Assembly (NCBI RefSeq): GCF_958295425.1
Contig: NC_081153.1
Coordinates: forward strand, 15,405,001 to 15,469,000
Reading direction: 5' to 3'
From: Solea solea
Lineage: Eukaryota > Chordata > Actinopteri > Pleuronectiformes > Soleidae
Length of the DNA: 64,000 bases
Under the pieces are notes generated by a model. The model was given only the letters and a program-made list of their open reading frames with translations. It had not been told where the DNA came from and did no database searches. This document shows, piece after piece, positions 1 to 12,472 of this stretch (within the stretch, counting starts at the first letter, position 1; each line of letters begins with the position of its first letter). The position numbers and the translations under genes were made by a program.

Positions 1-240
1 CATTTAAAAAAACCGATTGTCTCTAGTGGAGTAAAGTGATGCAGTGTCCTATAAGACGCTCTTGCATCTTTGTCTCCTATGGGTGTCCTTCCAGTCAAAA
101 AGGTGGCCGTTACTTCCTGTCCTTAGAGGAAATGATATTCAGTGATGTATAGCGAATGCCCGTCTTGCTTAATTAAACAATACTGTGTGGAGGTCCCCAT
201 GAAATTCAGTCCCCAGGGCCGGGCTGCCCTTGGCCCCAGG
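1..240. repeat. Interspersed repeat, copy A (partner at about 46.13-46.80 kb)
   Basis: This stretch aligns by eye with the right-hand element at 46.13-46.80 kb. Shared blocks include TCTAGTGGAG, CCTATAAGACGC, TCTCCTATGGGTGTCCTTCC, TTAGAGGAAATGATAT and TGTGTGGAGGTCC. Copy A lacks the roughly 200-bp insertion that copy B carries after the shared GTCAAAAAGG block. Its left end runs off the window, and no terminal inverted repeat is seen on its right side, so it is probably a truncated copy of the same DNA element. Confidence 0.75.
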
Positions 241-613
241 TCACCAAGGGTGTAGGTTTGGTTACAACACCGGTTGGGACTGTGCCGCTCGCTCTCGCTC
301 TCCTCTCATTCGCATTTGCACACGTAAATGTCTCTAATATTTGTAGGGACAATCTTGCTTTCTCCAAACATTACACAAACCTACACCCTTGCATTGGATA
401 GGCCTGCCTTAAGCGTACCAGTAGTAAATTTTTCTGTTAATATTCTGCACAAATACTGTTGGACAGCAATGTTCGGCTGCTCCGGCCCCCACTAAAGCGT
501 GTATTTGTGTGTTGTGAAGTGCATAAGGAGGAGAGGACAAACCTCCCCTACTACAGTAGGTGAACATTGCTTCTCTACATGTCTGATGAACAGGAGGTTA
601 GATGGCCCTCTGT

Positions 614-692
614 TAGCTGGGATTGGCACCAGCATCCCCCGTGATCACGTGGTGGAGGATGAAGTGGCACAAGATGGATGGATGGACAACGC
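614..692 (+). repeat. Fragment of teleost interspersed repeat family R1
   Basis: The sequence reads TAGCTGGGATTGGCACCAGC, then CCCCCGTGATCACG, and ends near GATGGATGGATGG. This matches the 3' part of the family seen more fully at 14134-14385. It is a short, decayed fragment. Confidence 0.6.
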
Positions 693-3600
693 TGATGAAC
701 AGTGACGTGGAGAAAGTCTGCACTGAAGCTTTAAGGAAAACAATGATCTGTGTTCACAGTGAGTTTGACATCTATGACTGCAAATGCAGCTTCTTGCTGT
801 CGTTGACAGTGGCACATGTTTCTTAGCTTTGTGACAAGAGCAAGAGAGAGAGGAAGAGAGAGAGGAAGAGAGAGAAAAGCTAGCGTTGGTCAGAGAATCG
901 TATCAAATTGAATCAAGAGTCACGGAATCAGAGTGGAACTGATTCAGGAAATGAAAGTCGACGCCCGGCCCTACAGCTCAGTCTGTGTTGTACTTCTGCA
1001 AATCCCTCTGTTCTTTTTGCACACACCACTCTGACCACATTTAACCAGCTGTCTCGTACAATTATCTACTGTATGTGTGGACAGCAGCGGGATCATTCTG
1101 AGAAAGAAAATCAAGCTTAGGAGATTTAAATCTACTCTTTTCACATCTACTTAGGCAACAGAGCCAGAGTTGTTTGAGTCAGCTGATCTTTGAAAGAGCG
1201 CTGCCGTTTGAAAACACATTCAGAAGAGTGACTCGTCTTGAAGTGCTCCTGCCAGCATAATTGCCCTCCATAAGTGGATATGCTGTTCCGCTGTGTCCAT
1301 ACAAATACGATTCAACTCGCCCTTCCTAGAAGCAAATGGCTTGTCCCTTTTAATCCATCAGTTTGAAATTAGTCGAGGAAAGGATTTCATAATGACTCGT
1401 TGATATGATTAATCTTTGTTTTGGAGATTTTTCATGCAGCCGCCTCTGACTAGTGTAGCTGCAGCTTTGAGGCATTCAGTTAAGTTTGTGGAGAAGTCAT
1501 TTTTGCTGAGAAACAACAGCAATAAGGTCTTAGCGAGCAGAAAGAAGGTTGAAGAAGACGATACGATTCAGTTGAAACTACACTTTCCAGGACCAAAACT
1601 TGACTTTGATGTTCAGTCAATAAGAAACAGCAGTGACAATGAGACAATGAGAGAGCGGCAGTGAGAAAGATGATGATGGAGAGAAAGGAAAAGCAAAAAA
1701 AAGATGATTAATACACAGAGCAAAGCGAAGGATAATTAAGAAACAATAAAAACAAAGCTTTAAAGAAAAACAATACAGTAGATGAGCTTGATTTATAGTT
1801 CTGAATATAGTGGATGCAGATTAATTTAATTTAATTTAATTTATTTAGTATTATACTGGAAAATAATTAAGAACAGATTAAAAGTAACAATTAGATTAAA
1901 CTGGTCCAGGTCAGTTAATAACTAGTTTGCAGCAAGTTCCTTTTCAGCAGCACAAAGCAGAATACCAACCCAAACTGACAAGAAGAAGACGAGATTAAAA
2001 CTGATATGGTAGCAATTTTAGTGCAGCTATTAAAAAAATTATCTCTGACCAAAGTCATCCTTGAAGGAGGGAACTGAAAGACTCTGAAGAGACTTTGATA
2101 AAGTGGTACAGTCCTGTCTTACATTGTATCTTGGCGTGGAGCAGATGTCCTCGTCCCACTGCACAAGCACTGGTGAGGAATCGATTTATTGAGTGAAGTG
2201 TGTCTGACTCTGGTGCTTGGCACTGCTCCACTACTGCATTTAAAAAGTGTGGTTTTAGTCAGACTGACACAATAATTGTTTTTTTCTAATGTCAAGTGAA
2301 CATGGCGACTGTTTTTAAGGGAGTTATTGCCAAGGATTTTAAAAGGAGATTGAGGGTGCGTTCACACCAGCGCTTCTTAATCCAACCAGGCGAGGAGGGG
2401 AATATGTCATTCAAAAGGTTTGGTCATTTGAGTGTGAAAATGTGAACGCCAAACTCAGACTCGTACCGAGTCTAGCAGACGTGAAAATTACCCAATAGAG
2501 AGAAAGATGGTGTCACACACCGTAAAACACCGAACCCATATTTGATCTTTTCTGCCCAGGTCTCTCGCTCTCTGTTCTTTTGACTAACATTGGTTGTTTT
2601 TCAGTTGCTCAGCTGTTCAGTTGCCTTTGTGGGGTCAGACTTGAGCATTTTTATGATGAAATCACACTTTCAGGGAACTCTGCGGGGTTTACATAAGCCC
2701 CCTCAGCTAATATTAACACACACTTGCGCGCACACCCACATGCACTCCTCTTTCTTCCTCCGAGACTCTCAGCTGCTGAACAGCTCAGCCTGTAATTATG
2801 GCTGTCATCAACAGTCCCTGACTAGCAGCTATATATACTGCAGAAGCAGTACACACAAACACACACACACATGCAAAGAGGACGCCATCCACACACAAAC
2901 TGTATGACACATACGTGCACACGCACCACTATTTATAAACACTGCCACTCAAAGTCACAGCAACACATAATTTGACACTTGCATCATCGTCTCAGAGAAT
3001 TTTCCAGAGAATTGTCTCAGGTTTGGCTCAAATGCAGAGCTGTATTGTTGTTTTAATTGTGAACGAAACTACAATTAAATGAAAGGAAACTTGGGCTTAT
3101 ATTGTAGTGTGAAAATATCGACTAAATTAAGCATTTTACAGAAACTCTGCTGTGCTTGTAGAACACAAAGGTGAGATTATGTCACAAACAACCCTCTCTC
3201 GTTAAATAAAACCTCAGTCACTTAAAAACTCTGTGTTCTGTGTCAATTGAATTAGCAGCACGACCCCCACTGACCTGCTCCCGTTTCTGAGGCACAACCG
3301 CTTACTCCAGTGTGACGGTCCCTCCATCCTCTAAACACATGTCACTCAAGCTGAAATCAATTTATTATAAGAGACACAACTTCACCAAAACTTTGTGACT
3401 CTTACATATACGCTGAATAAATACTGCTATCCTGGATGAACCATGAGTGTATATACTGTAGAACCACTGTATACACACGTATGTGTCCCCATTCCTAAAT
3501 CTAACAAGCATGAATATACACAAAGATATTTGTGTATATTCCATGGTTGTCACCATCGACCTCCTGCTCCACGTGCAGTGCAGCATTGAAACGGCTTCTA

Positions 3601-5142
3601 CATGTACAGTATGTCCTTATTTAAGTCTTTATTTGACTCCTTTTCTTTTTCTCTCAACATTATTTTGTGCTATTTTATGCGCTTGTCCGAAAAGGGGGAA
3701 GAGTCACATGACTGGAGGGCGGGAAGGTCAAGGCTGGGGGATGTACAGGCACAGCTGACAGTGTGTGTGTGTGTCAGAGTGAGAGTGTGGCACTTGAGTG
3801 CTGCCTCCTCTCCGGTTACTCGCTGTCCTCTGCGTCTCATTGTTGGACTTCAGACGTTTACAAGGACAACGCACACACATAAACTCTTTGTAAACACTTG
3901 CACGTACAGTACGAGCTCCTCTGAATGCAGAGACGTGTTTACTGTACTTTTCACACTCACGCAGGTGAAGTGATTACAGGCTGTGGCACGGCCCCACGCT
4001 GTGGCTGTACTTTGCTCAGTAATGACAGGTTGTTTTGGTACAGGTACAGTCACCAGGTAGAGGAGAGGGTATTTAAGCGTGTCATAGATCTGCAGAACAT
4101 TATCATTCCGCTCTATAGCATGTGAAAAGGCAGTGAGTCAAGGTCTTTCTTGCCTAACGTATACGTAAACAAATGTTATTTTAAATAAGGCTTATAATGT
4201 TCAAATTTCAAATTTAACATGCAAAATCTGGAGTTTGTGTACAACTGCAGTTTTTTTTTTTTCTCAATTAAACGTTATTGGAACATTAATACGCTATTTT
4301 AACATGCAGCAAATTGTAAATAACTGCCAGACATTCAAAGTTATTCTGGAAAAATGGGTAAGAGCAAAAGGACATTTTAATCTTAGGTGTTAAAGAGTTC
4401 AATAATCTAATAATAATTTCCTATCAAATATATAATGTTTATATGATAGGTTGCATTGAAAGGTGAGTCCATCCCAACCCTCCGTCTGTGAAAAGTCATG
4501 GGTGGTCTGCTGTTGCTTGTTTTAACTGGGATCACCTCATCGTGAGAGAGGTTCTAAACCACTAAATGTAAACCTTGCACGCCCAGTGCAGCCAAACCAT
4601 ACAGGAAGTGAAAAGGAAAGTTTAGCAGTGCAGTGAAACCAGATAAAAACATAAATGAACCTATAGGCTAAAACAAGACGTCAAAGAGATCTTCTCTTGC
4701 ATCATCCACCTTACTGAATGTTGCCCCATTAAAAATGTACCTCTACCTCCTTCTGTCTTCACTCCCATTCTCTTTCTCTTTCAAAGCTGCTAGAAATATT
4801 AATAGTTGGATTTTTTTTTTTTTTTGGTCAAAGTAGGTCAGCGAAGCCAACTGTCACAAGCAGGAGGAGGGAGATGAGCAGAGCAGCTCCAGTCAGTTCC
4901 CTCAGGTCAGAGCTATTCTCAACACAGAGCAACCACTGGCACACAGACGTACACCGTCTTTATGTTGTGTCACTGTGGTCAGGCAGTGGAGGCGTGCGGG
5001 TCGACCGTCAGCGCGTTAATATTCACGATGCACATGCAGACGACATGAAGTCACCAGTGGACGTGTGGTTTCATGTCTTTGTATGCGACCAAGGCAAACA
5101 GATGAAGACTCCAACCTCTAGCGGTGATATCTTTGGCCCTGA

Positions 5143-5182
5143 CCTCACCCTCACCCTCACCCTCACCCACACCCTCACCCAC
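5143..5182. repeat. CCCTCA hexamer tandem repeat
   Basis: About six imperfect copies of CCTCAC are seen. The unit is one base different from the vertebrate telomere hexamer (CCCTAA), and no true telomeric units were seen. Confidence 0.85.
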
Positions 5183-8000
5183 AATATCTGTCGCATAAAA
5201 GTTGAGCTCAGTTGACAGACAGCAATAAACATTGACTACATTACTGCCTGGTCAGACAAACACACTGCTCTGCTGCAATAAACATCACAAGCTCTTACGG
5301 TGTATTACATAAAAATAAGTCGTGTAAAGACTTTCCCCTGGGAAATATTTCAAATAGAAACTTAAAACAGAACTGTACCTACGCTTAACCCCAGTGTAGG
5401 TGACTTTTTGCTGGCCAAAAACCCGATAAAACACACTTTACCATTGTTTTTGAATCATAATAACCATCCTTACTCTTTATTTAAACTGATGAAACTCAAT
5501 GAGAGTAAAATTTGGCATGAGCATTGGTTATAATTTGTTATTTCACAGCATCTTTACATAATGTGATTACCACAATAACAGTTGTGACTAAACTATGAAC
5601 ATTTCAGTCATGTAAACCTGCTGGTAACTCTCCAAACTAATACAGGACTCAAACTTGCATTTCCCGTGCTCCACCACAAGTTCTAATGAGTTATCCCATT
5701 CATTTTACCATGACTACATTTTTATTGTGAGTTATATATTGTTTTGTTTCAAAACCTTTGTTTTGAAATTCGGTGAAATATCATTAACAATATTGTATTA
5801 ACTTGTTGCCTAAACAAATCACCTTTAGAAGATAAACTCCAGTAGGAGGACAAATCTATTACATCTATTAAACGTGGACAAATAGATTTTCTAAAAACAT
5901 ACACAATTCTTTTGCAAATCATGTTCTCTCATACATACAGTATATAGTGTAAATACTGGAAGCGATCACAAGTTTCTCCGTGCGGATAAACCCTCTCCCT
6001 CCCCAGCTTTTCAGCCGATGAAGCGAGGCCTGATCCCAGCCACCGTGAGCTCCTGTGGGCACCGCGTCAGCTCAGTTGGGGATACTGTTTCCTGGAGTTA
6101 GCCGTGCAGGGCATGTACAGACAAGAGACTGAGAGAGAAATTGAGACTGAAAGGATTTGTGAAATCTGACCTGGCGTCTAGTCTTGCAGTCTTTGCCTTA
6201 AACTCCGTGTATCAAGCTAATCCAGAGTGCTGAGGTATGTCCCCGTTTCATCCTCTGGACAAGAGCTGCACACTTATACAATTGAGATGGACAACAGCAA
6301 CAGTTTCATATTTCAGTTTTATTTCACTATTTTATGGTCAATTTGTTTGTTTTTATTCGTTGTTGTTCCTTTATTATTGTCTCTGTTTTTGCACGTGTTC
6401 TATATAAGAATAATATCATATCAGAGCCTTAAATCATGCTCCACAAAATACAGATAAAAAGGCTGCATCTACAAACCTTTAACTTAAATAGTCTTAAGAT
6501 AATATTAACAGCTAACTGAAATATCCTCCAAATGTTAAATGTAGTCCATGCTTTCCACGTGTCTCTGTCTTCATCACAAATATATTTATTTGACTAAAAT
6601 TGTAATGTGTGCTAACCGGTGTGCTTGCATAGAGACAATGCTTTATTTAACAGTACAGTTAATTTTAATTTCAGCGACAATGAACCTTGTACAATCTCAT
6701 GTGACAAAGAAACAAATCTTGAATCTTTAATAGGTGTAATTTCATACAAAGTTCAATAAATGTATTTCCAATTTTCTAATTAATTGCCAAATAAGTGACT
6801 CCTTTTCTTAAAATTCTCCTCTGCTGCGTCGCGTCTTTACATAATCTTTGTTTATTTGCTCACTCGTGTTGTTAAGCTGAGAGCATCAAAGAAAAGCCAG
6901 TGCCTGGAGTGAAGAAGCCTTAAATTAGTGGTGTGTTGAAAACACTAATCTCACTCACAGGTGTAGCGTCACACATTTACACAGACACACCCCTTTAGGA
7001 TTTATCCAGATCTTGCACCTTGACATTATCTCGGCTCCATCGCGGAAACCTCCACGAAATCAAGGTAATTGACAGGTCGTTCAAATCCCCCCCAAATCCC
7101 CCCCCAGCAACAACAAAAAAAACAACAACATACAATAGCAGTTGAGCCCAGGAATGAGTGGTCTGTCATGTAATTGGCAGTCAGTTACAGTCAGAGGAGG
7201 AGAAACTGTTGCACAAGGGACACGGACAATGTCAAACATTCCTGCACGAGAGCAAACAAACAAAAAAACACAACACGACCCTCAAGTCTGACATGTTAAA
7301 GGAAGTTTGTGAGTCTAAATATATTGATATATTCAAGGTGCTGTGGGAAACAATGACTGAGGCATGTCCAGGATGCAAAGAAGCTCTTTAAGCTCTCTGA
7401 CCTGACCCGGTTAATCAAACACTGATCCTTCAATCCGCCCGTGTCACCATCGATCCTACACTCAACTGTATCTTCATTGTCATTAAAGCCAACGCTACTG
7501 CAAGCGTTCCTCTGCAGCACACCGCTCGATCCTTCACTGCCAACCCCACGGGCAAACAACCAGAAGAAAAATCACACTCTCAATCCCTGACATGGAGAAG
7601 AAAGAAAGAGTTAAAGAAGCCATTGTATTTATTTTGGTCTCTTCGTTTTGAAATCTTTAAAGGCGGGGCTTACCCTGCACAGCGGCGCAGTGTTTGAGCA
7701 AAATGTGTGTAAAACCACTTCTGTGCACTCTGAATAAAGTCGTTCAGCCGAAGTAGGGGGTTCACGAAGAGGTTATTTTGTGAGGGATCGCGGGGTAATC
7801 GCCAGGCGTGAACTGAGTCTTTAAACTGAGCCAAGACAAAGAATCACACCCTGAAAGTAGACACTGAATCTACGCCTCAAGTTTTCCTCAAGCAGCCAAG
7901 AGGCCTTGTGTTGTGATCCACGTGACCTACAGTATGTCAATGATTCCAAACTTCACCTTCATCTTCCATGGTTACATACTATTAAAATGGCCTTGAATGG

Positions 8001-8190
8001 CATCCATCCATCTTCTACCACTTTATCCTTCACATGAGGGTCTCGGGGGGCGCTGGTGCCAATCCCAGCTGACATAGGGCGATAGGCGGGGTCACACCCT
8101 GGACAGGTCGCCAGTCCATCACAGGGACGCATATAGATGCAAACAACCGTCCACTCTCACGCTCAATTTAGAGTGTTCAATTTGGCTTCA
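8001..8190 (-). repeat. Interspersed repeat family R1, minus orientation
   Basis: The plus strand starts with CATCCATCCATC and continues through GCCAATCCCAGCTGACAT, a GGCGGGGTCACACCCTGG block and CGCCAGTCCATCACAGGG. It is the reverse complement of the 14134-14385 copy. No coding capacity is seen. The family is widespread in teleost genomes; I do not assign a database name. Confidence 0.75.
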
Positions 8191-8327
8191 TTTTTCAGTC
8201 AGCACAGCCACTCACTCAGTTCAATACTTTCAAAAAAAATCAGGTTACACATAATTGATGTTATTTCTGTACACAGACAGTGTATGTGCAATTCAAGGTA
8301 CACTCCTCTATGTACGAGTAGAAGTGA

Positions 8328-8600
8328 GCAGGGCTGCAACTAACTATTAGTTTCACAATTGATTAATCTGGTGATTATTTTCTCTATTAACTGAGCAGTT
8401 GTTTGGTCCACAAAATGTCAGAAAGTGTTGAATCAGTGTTTACAAAATCTGGAAATGATGTCTCATCTTGTCCACAAACCAAAGCGATTCAGTTTGAATG
8501 ATTTCTCTGTTGTACGGAGCAAAGAAACCAGACAATGTTCACATTTAAGAAGCTGAAGAATCAGAAACCTTAAAAAAAGGTTTGAGGTAACAGAATAAAA
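8328..8600 (+). mobile_element. Decayed hAT-like non-autonomous repeat
   Basis: It starts CAGGGCTGCAACTAACTATT and continues with the AGTTGTTTGGTC, AAATGTCAGAAA, TCTTGTCCACAAA and AAGAAACCAGA blocks of a very common fish repeat. The CAGGGCTGCAACTAAC terminus is typical of that hAT-type family. The expected complementary right terminus is absent, so the copy is truncated or decayed. Confidence 0.55.
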
Positions 8601-8755
8601 TAAAAGAAGAGTCATTTTAACGTGTTTAAATGTATTTTAAAAGTCTGGATTTAGTCGGATTTAAACAATAGTTACATTTTCTCAAACGTCACGTAGACAC
8701 ACAGAGTGAGTGATGAGGGCCGGGAAGAGATAAGGAGTGACAGGGTTGTCGTCTG

Positions 8756-8775
8756 AGTGTGTGTGTGTGTGTGTG
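8756..8775. repeat. GT microsatellite
   Basis: About ten perfect GT units. Confidence 0.9.
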
Positions 8776-9164
8776 CTATGTTCATGCATTCTTACATTTC
8801 CAATGAGAGGTCAAAGTCGTACGCCTTTAGTCATCGTCGAGTTTGCTATTCACAGCAGCACATGAATGACAATGACGCGCCATCACTTGTCCCTGGAGGG
8901 ACATTGTTTTGTACTACATCATACATCATTCTACACACACACACACATATGGCAAAGACAGGTGCAAATATGCAAATAAGTACAAGTAAGAGCAGCACGA
9001 GACAGCGATAGGTGACACAACATAGGGCTGCATGTGTGCCACAGACTCTATCCCTGTTGTCTCTGTAAATACAGAGCTGACAGCTAATGCATCTCATCTC
9101 GACTTTTAACTCACATGTAGATTATGTTTGTAGTTAACAAATGTGAATTGGCTAATACGCTGAG

Positions 9165-9483
9165 ATTACATTACATTACATGTCATTTAGCAGACGCTTT
9201 TATCCAAAGCGACTTACAATAAGTGCATTTAAACATTTGGGTACAAATAAGAGCTAGAAGTAAGTAAGAGCTTCAAGTAAGCCAAACTATGAAGTGCTAG
9301 TCATAAGTGCGATGTATACGTTTTTTTTTGTGTTTTTTTTTGTTTGTTTGTCGTTATCGTCTTAGTCGAGGTAGAGTCGGAAGAAATGTGTTTTTAGTCG
9401 GCGGCGGAAGATGTGGAGGCTTTCCACTGCTCGGATGTTGATGGGGAGCTCGTTCCACCATTTGGGAGCTAGGACAGTGAACA
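9165..9483 (-). mobile_element. 5'-truncated L2 LINE copy (3' end only)
   Basis: The plus strand begins ATTACATTACATTACATG and CATTTAGCAGACGCTTTT, the 3' terminus of the same L2 family present in full at 34399-38634, and stays alignable until about 9483. It retains the 3' UTR, including the T-rich internal tract (here broken by G), and the last roughly 40 codons of the ORF. Substitutions against the long copy and the interrupted T tract suggest it is older. Dead on arrival; no coding function. Confidence 0.9.
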
Positions 9484-10973
9484 TCAAGATGATGACCGGT
9501 GTTATATCTCGTTTAGGTCAGAATGTTACTATTGTGTGTGTTACGGAATGTTAAGACAAGCATTAACTCACTGCTAATATATGGACTAATGCCCCGACTG
9601 CAAATCATCTCATCATCCATGAATTTAAGTTGATGTTTCCAATGAATATGTGTTATATAGCAAGAAAAGGAGACAAAAAAACAAAAAACAAAATAACAAT
9701 CATTTTCTGTATTACCTGCAGTTATTTTCCTTATGGGGTTCAAACCCTTTAGCAAAATCATACAATGACACTTCAAAACTGAGCCATTTTAACTAGAAAT
9801 TCTAATATTGAGGTGTAGAAAAGCTTTAAATGTGCAGATCCACTGCCAGTGTTGAAACTAATGATGAAGACAGAAAGTAGGCCAGTGGTAGTAAATTTAC
9901 ATGCAGCACCACTAAGAATGAAACACTTAAACATTCACCACACGACACACTATATAGAGTTTCAGTGACACAGTTAGCACAGAAATGACTATAACAGCTC
10001 CATACTCTGCAACCGTCAGCTGCCTCTATATGAATAAACACAGTGATGCCTGCTGGCCAGCCTCTGTATGAGAGTGAGCGCTGTGATTGGCTGTCAGCTG
10101 ACTGCGTACTCTACCTCCTGGTTGTGTTGATACAGAGCATCAGTCAGAAGTGGGTCAGTGGAGGAATTAACATACATTACACTGAGAATATGTGGGAATA
10201 TTTCTCACTGTCCTCTGGTCATCTGTGGAGCTGCTGCACGGCGCTTAAAGCCTGTATGGAATTTAGATAAACTATATATTAAAATGTATTAATACCAAGG
10301 CACTGCAATGTGTCTGTGTGTGTATGCATGTATTTACACTTAAGAGAAACTGGGTTAAGTTAAAGGAATCATTTCAAATCTGGACGCATTATTGAACGAT
10401 CACAAAGTCCACCGCTTCAGAAATGACAAATATAGCATTTTCCCGCCACCATGCCCTTGTACAAGGATGTAGGTTGGTGAAATTAAACAGACAAAATATG
10501 GAGGAACATGTTGAAGTGACTCTCAGATGTGCTGGTCAATAGATTTACTGCCAGACAGAGATGTTTTCAGTCCTTAAGCTAAATGACCGAGCAACAGTTC
10601 ATATTCATTCATTGATCTTCTCACCCGTGTCTAATGCCACACAACGAATTCTTAAAAATATCAAACATACACAAGTGCTAAACTGATCCATGTATATAAT
10701 GGTTTTTCTGGCCATTTTTCCTTAACACTGTTCCACAAAATAAACTATTTCTGATCAGTCAGTTCTCTCTGACTGAAGGCTCTCATTCAACCCAGGTCCA
10801 ACTGTATCACAGGAGCACACAGGAGAGCAGTTGGTTTTAAAATAACAAACACAAAGTACATTTTTGTGTGTGGTGAATAATGCTTGGTTTAAAACATGTG
10901 CCTGTTACACAAGAACGCCCACACTGCTCAGGACACAGCACTTCTCGCTTTCTAAAAAAAAGGAAAAGTTTAA

Positions 10974-11006
<33 letters not shown>

Positions 11007-11281
11007 TATATACATATACTGTATATATATAATATACATGTACAAAATGAAAAGAGCTTCTGCAGAGAGAGACAAATAAGCATGAGGTTCTCACCACGAT
11101 TCATAACACTGATACGTACAATCAGTGCATGTAAAAACAGTGTGATAAATAAATAATGTCTCTTCTGTTGCATAATCAAGGATTTTTTTTTTTTTTTTTT
11201 ACCCTTCATCTAAACAGGTGATAGTCCCATTGAAGGAGATCTGGCAAATAGGTAATAACTCAAGTAAAATACAACAAACAT
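9484..11281. other. Intergenic DNA, no gene recognised
   Basis: No gene, RNA or long repeat was recognised. It contains a TA/ATAC microsatellite at 10974-11044. Confidence 0.6.
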
Positions 11282-11683
11282 TTAACCCTTAGAATGCAGA
11301 GCATTTTGGCTGCATTTTTTCCATTACTATGTTAAAACGTACAGTATATACAGAGGCTATAAGAATGTGCGATATAGAGTGTCTTATATCCTTTTTTTCA
11401 GCACAACCTACGCAATCTGATGGATGTTTTTCAAAGTTCAAGGTGGAATTGGCTCGTTTTTTATGAAAATTTAAAAAAAAAAACGCTCTATTTTGTGACT
11501 TCTGCACAAATATTGCTACTTTATAGCACTCCTAAAAATGCGATATAAAATGAATCATAACTTTTGACTCAACAATACTTCTTTAAAGCCTGAATATGTG
11601 ACCTATAAACACACACCCCCAGGATGTCCATACAAGGAGTTGTGTGTTATTCCGTGCCGCGCAGCGTGAGCACTAAGGGTTAA
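11282..11683. mobile_element. piggyBac-type MITE with TTAA target duplications
   Basis: A 394-bp element (11286-11679) is flanked on both sides by TTAA (11282-11285 and 11680-11683). Its ends are CCCTTAGAATGC on the left and GAGCACTAAGGG on the right, so the outer seven bases CCCTTAG/CTAAGGG are perfect inverted repeats. TTAA duplication with termini starting CCC is the hallmark of the piggyBac superfamily. There is no transposase ORF, so it is a non-autonomous element. Confidence 0.8.
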
Positions 11684-12005
11684 GGAAACTGGAATACAGA
11701 CTTATTCCAGTTTCTGTGCATGGAAACATGCAGATTTAAATCAAGTATTTACCAACACTTTTCTGCAAAACACCATCACCAAGGCGTTGTATCGGAGTCT
11801 GCTCAACTATAGAGCAACCACCCCGACCTACACAGCTGAAGAAATCCCTCTGGGCCACACTGCAACTCTGACTCGCACTCGTTTGTTTCAAACCAACCAC
11901 AATAACCACACTGTAAGCCTCCTGCTGCTGTCTCAGCCTCAAGCGGCTCACCTGTAAACCCACACCTGCTCTCACACTCTCACACTTGACCCTTGGCGAG
12001 CCTAC

Positions 12006-12084
12006 CGTCTCCAAAGAAGACATCCTCTGCTTCTTCACGCATACTCTCATCCAGGTCGTCCTCTGCCACGTTGGTCATCGCCAT
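12006..12084 (-). CDS. Candidate first coding exon of an unrecognised gene
   Basis: On the minus strand an ATG at 12084 (with a second in-frame ATG at 12078) opens a 26-codon acidic reading frame, beginning MAMTNVAEDDLDESM and ending EEAEDVFFGD. It ends at a possible splice donor, G|GTAGGC; without splicing it stops nine codons later. The region upstream on the minus strand is purine-rich with CTG and GA repeats and could be a 5' UTR. I do not recognise the peptide, and I found no matching next exon in the 12 kb downstream. It may be a real exon 1 with a long intron leaving the window, or chance. The donor is weaker than consensus. Confidence 0.25.
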
Positions 12085-12445
12085 CACTATTCCTTCTTGT
12101 CTCCTTCTTCTCCTTCTTCTCCTTCTTCTTTTTCTCTCCCCCTCGTTTTTTTTCTCAGCTCACCAACCGGTGCTTCGCAGAGGGAGAGAGTGACTGGACT
12201 GGAACGATTGAATCAGCACTGGTTTGGCCTCCTCTCTTCAGGCGACAGTGCGATCACCAGCAGGCGAGAGAGAGAGAGAGAGAGAGATAGGGAGGGAGGA
12301 GAGGACTGGGATTGAGCTGAGCTTCAGCTGCCTGCACCAGGATATGTGTGTGTGAGTGTTTAAGTGCAAGATCATGAGTGTGCGTGTGTGTGTGTGTGGG
12401 TGGGTGGGTGAGAGAGAGGACTCCCAGCTACTTTCATTGAGTTTC

Positions 12446-12472
12446 AGCAGCAGCAGCAGCAGCAGCAGCAGC
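12446..12472. repeat. CAG trinucleotide repeat
   Basis: About nine CAG units. On the minus strand this is CTG and would lie in the 5' UTR of the candidate exon at 12006-12084 if that transcript exists. Confidence 0.9.

Larger units (their letters stand above)
241..8000. other. Intergenic DNA, no gene recognised
   Basis: No conserved protein segment or RNA gene was recognised on either strand. Open frames here are short and lack flanking splice sites or family motifs. The stretch contains purine-rich repeats (834-880), an ATTTA-type pentamer run (1821-1846), a CCCTCA hexamer run (5143-5182) and a short interspersed-repeat fragment (614-692). A possible hAT-like fragment near 2345-2515 begins GGTGCGTTCACACCAG, a sequence that recurs in teleost repeats. 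A CpG-containing patch at 6000-6110 could be read as a short exon but is not convincing. Confidence 0.6.

Noticed and set aside
5143..5182. Interstitial telomere repeat
   Set aside because: The unit is CCCTCA, not CCCTAA.
6003..6110. Possible exon after a CCCCAG acceptor with frame MKRGLIPATVSS
   Set aside because: Ends in a stop after about 27 codons, no family match, no donor.
10974..11044. Hairpin-forming regulatory RNA in the TA/ATAC tract
   Set aside because: A simple dinucleotide microsatellite explains the self-complementarity.
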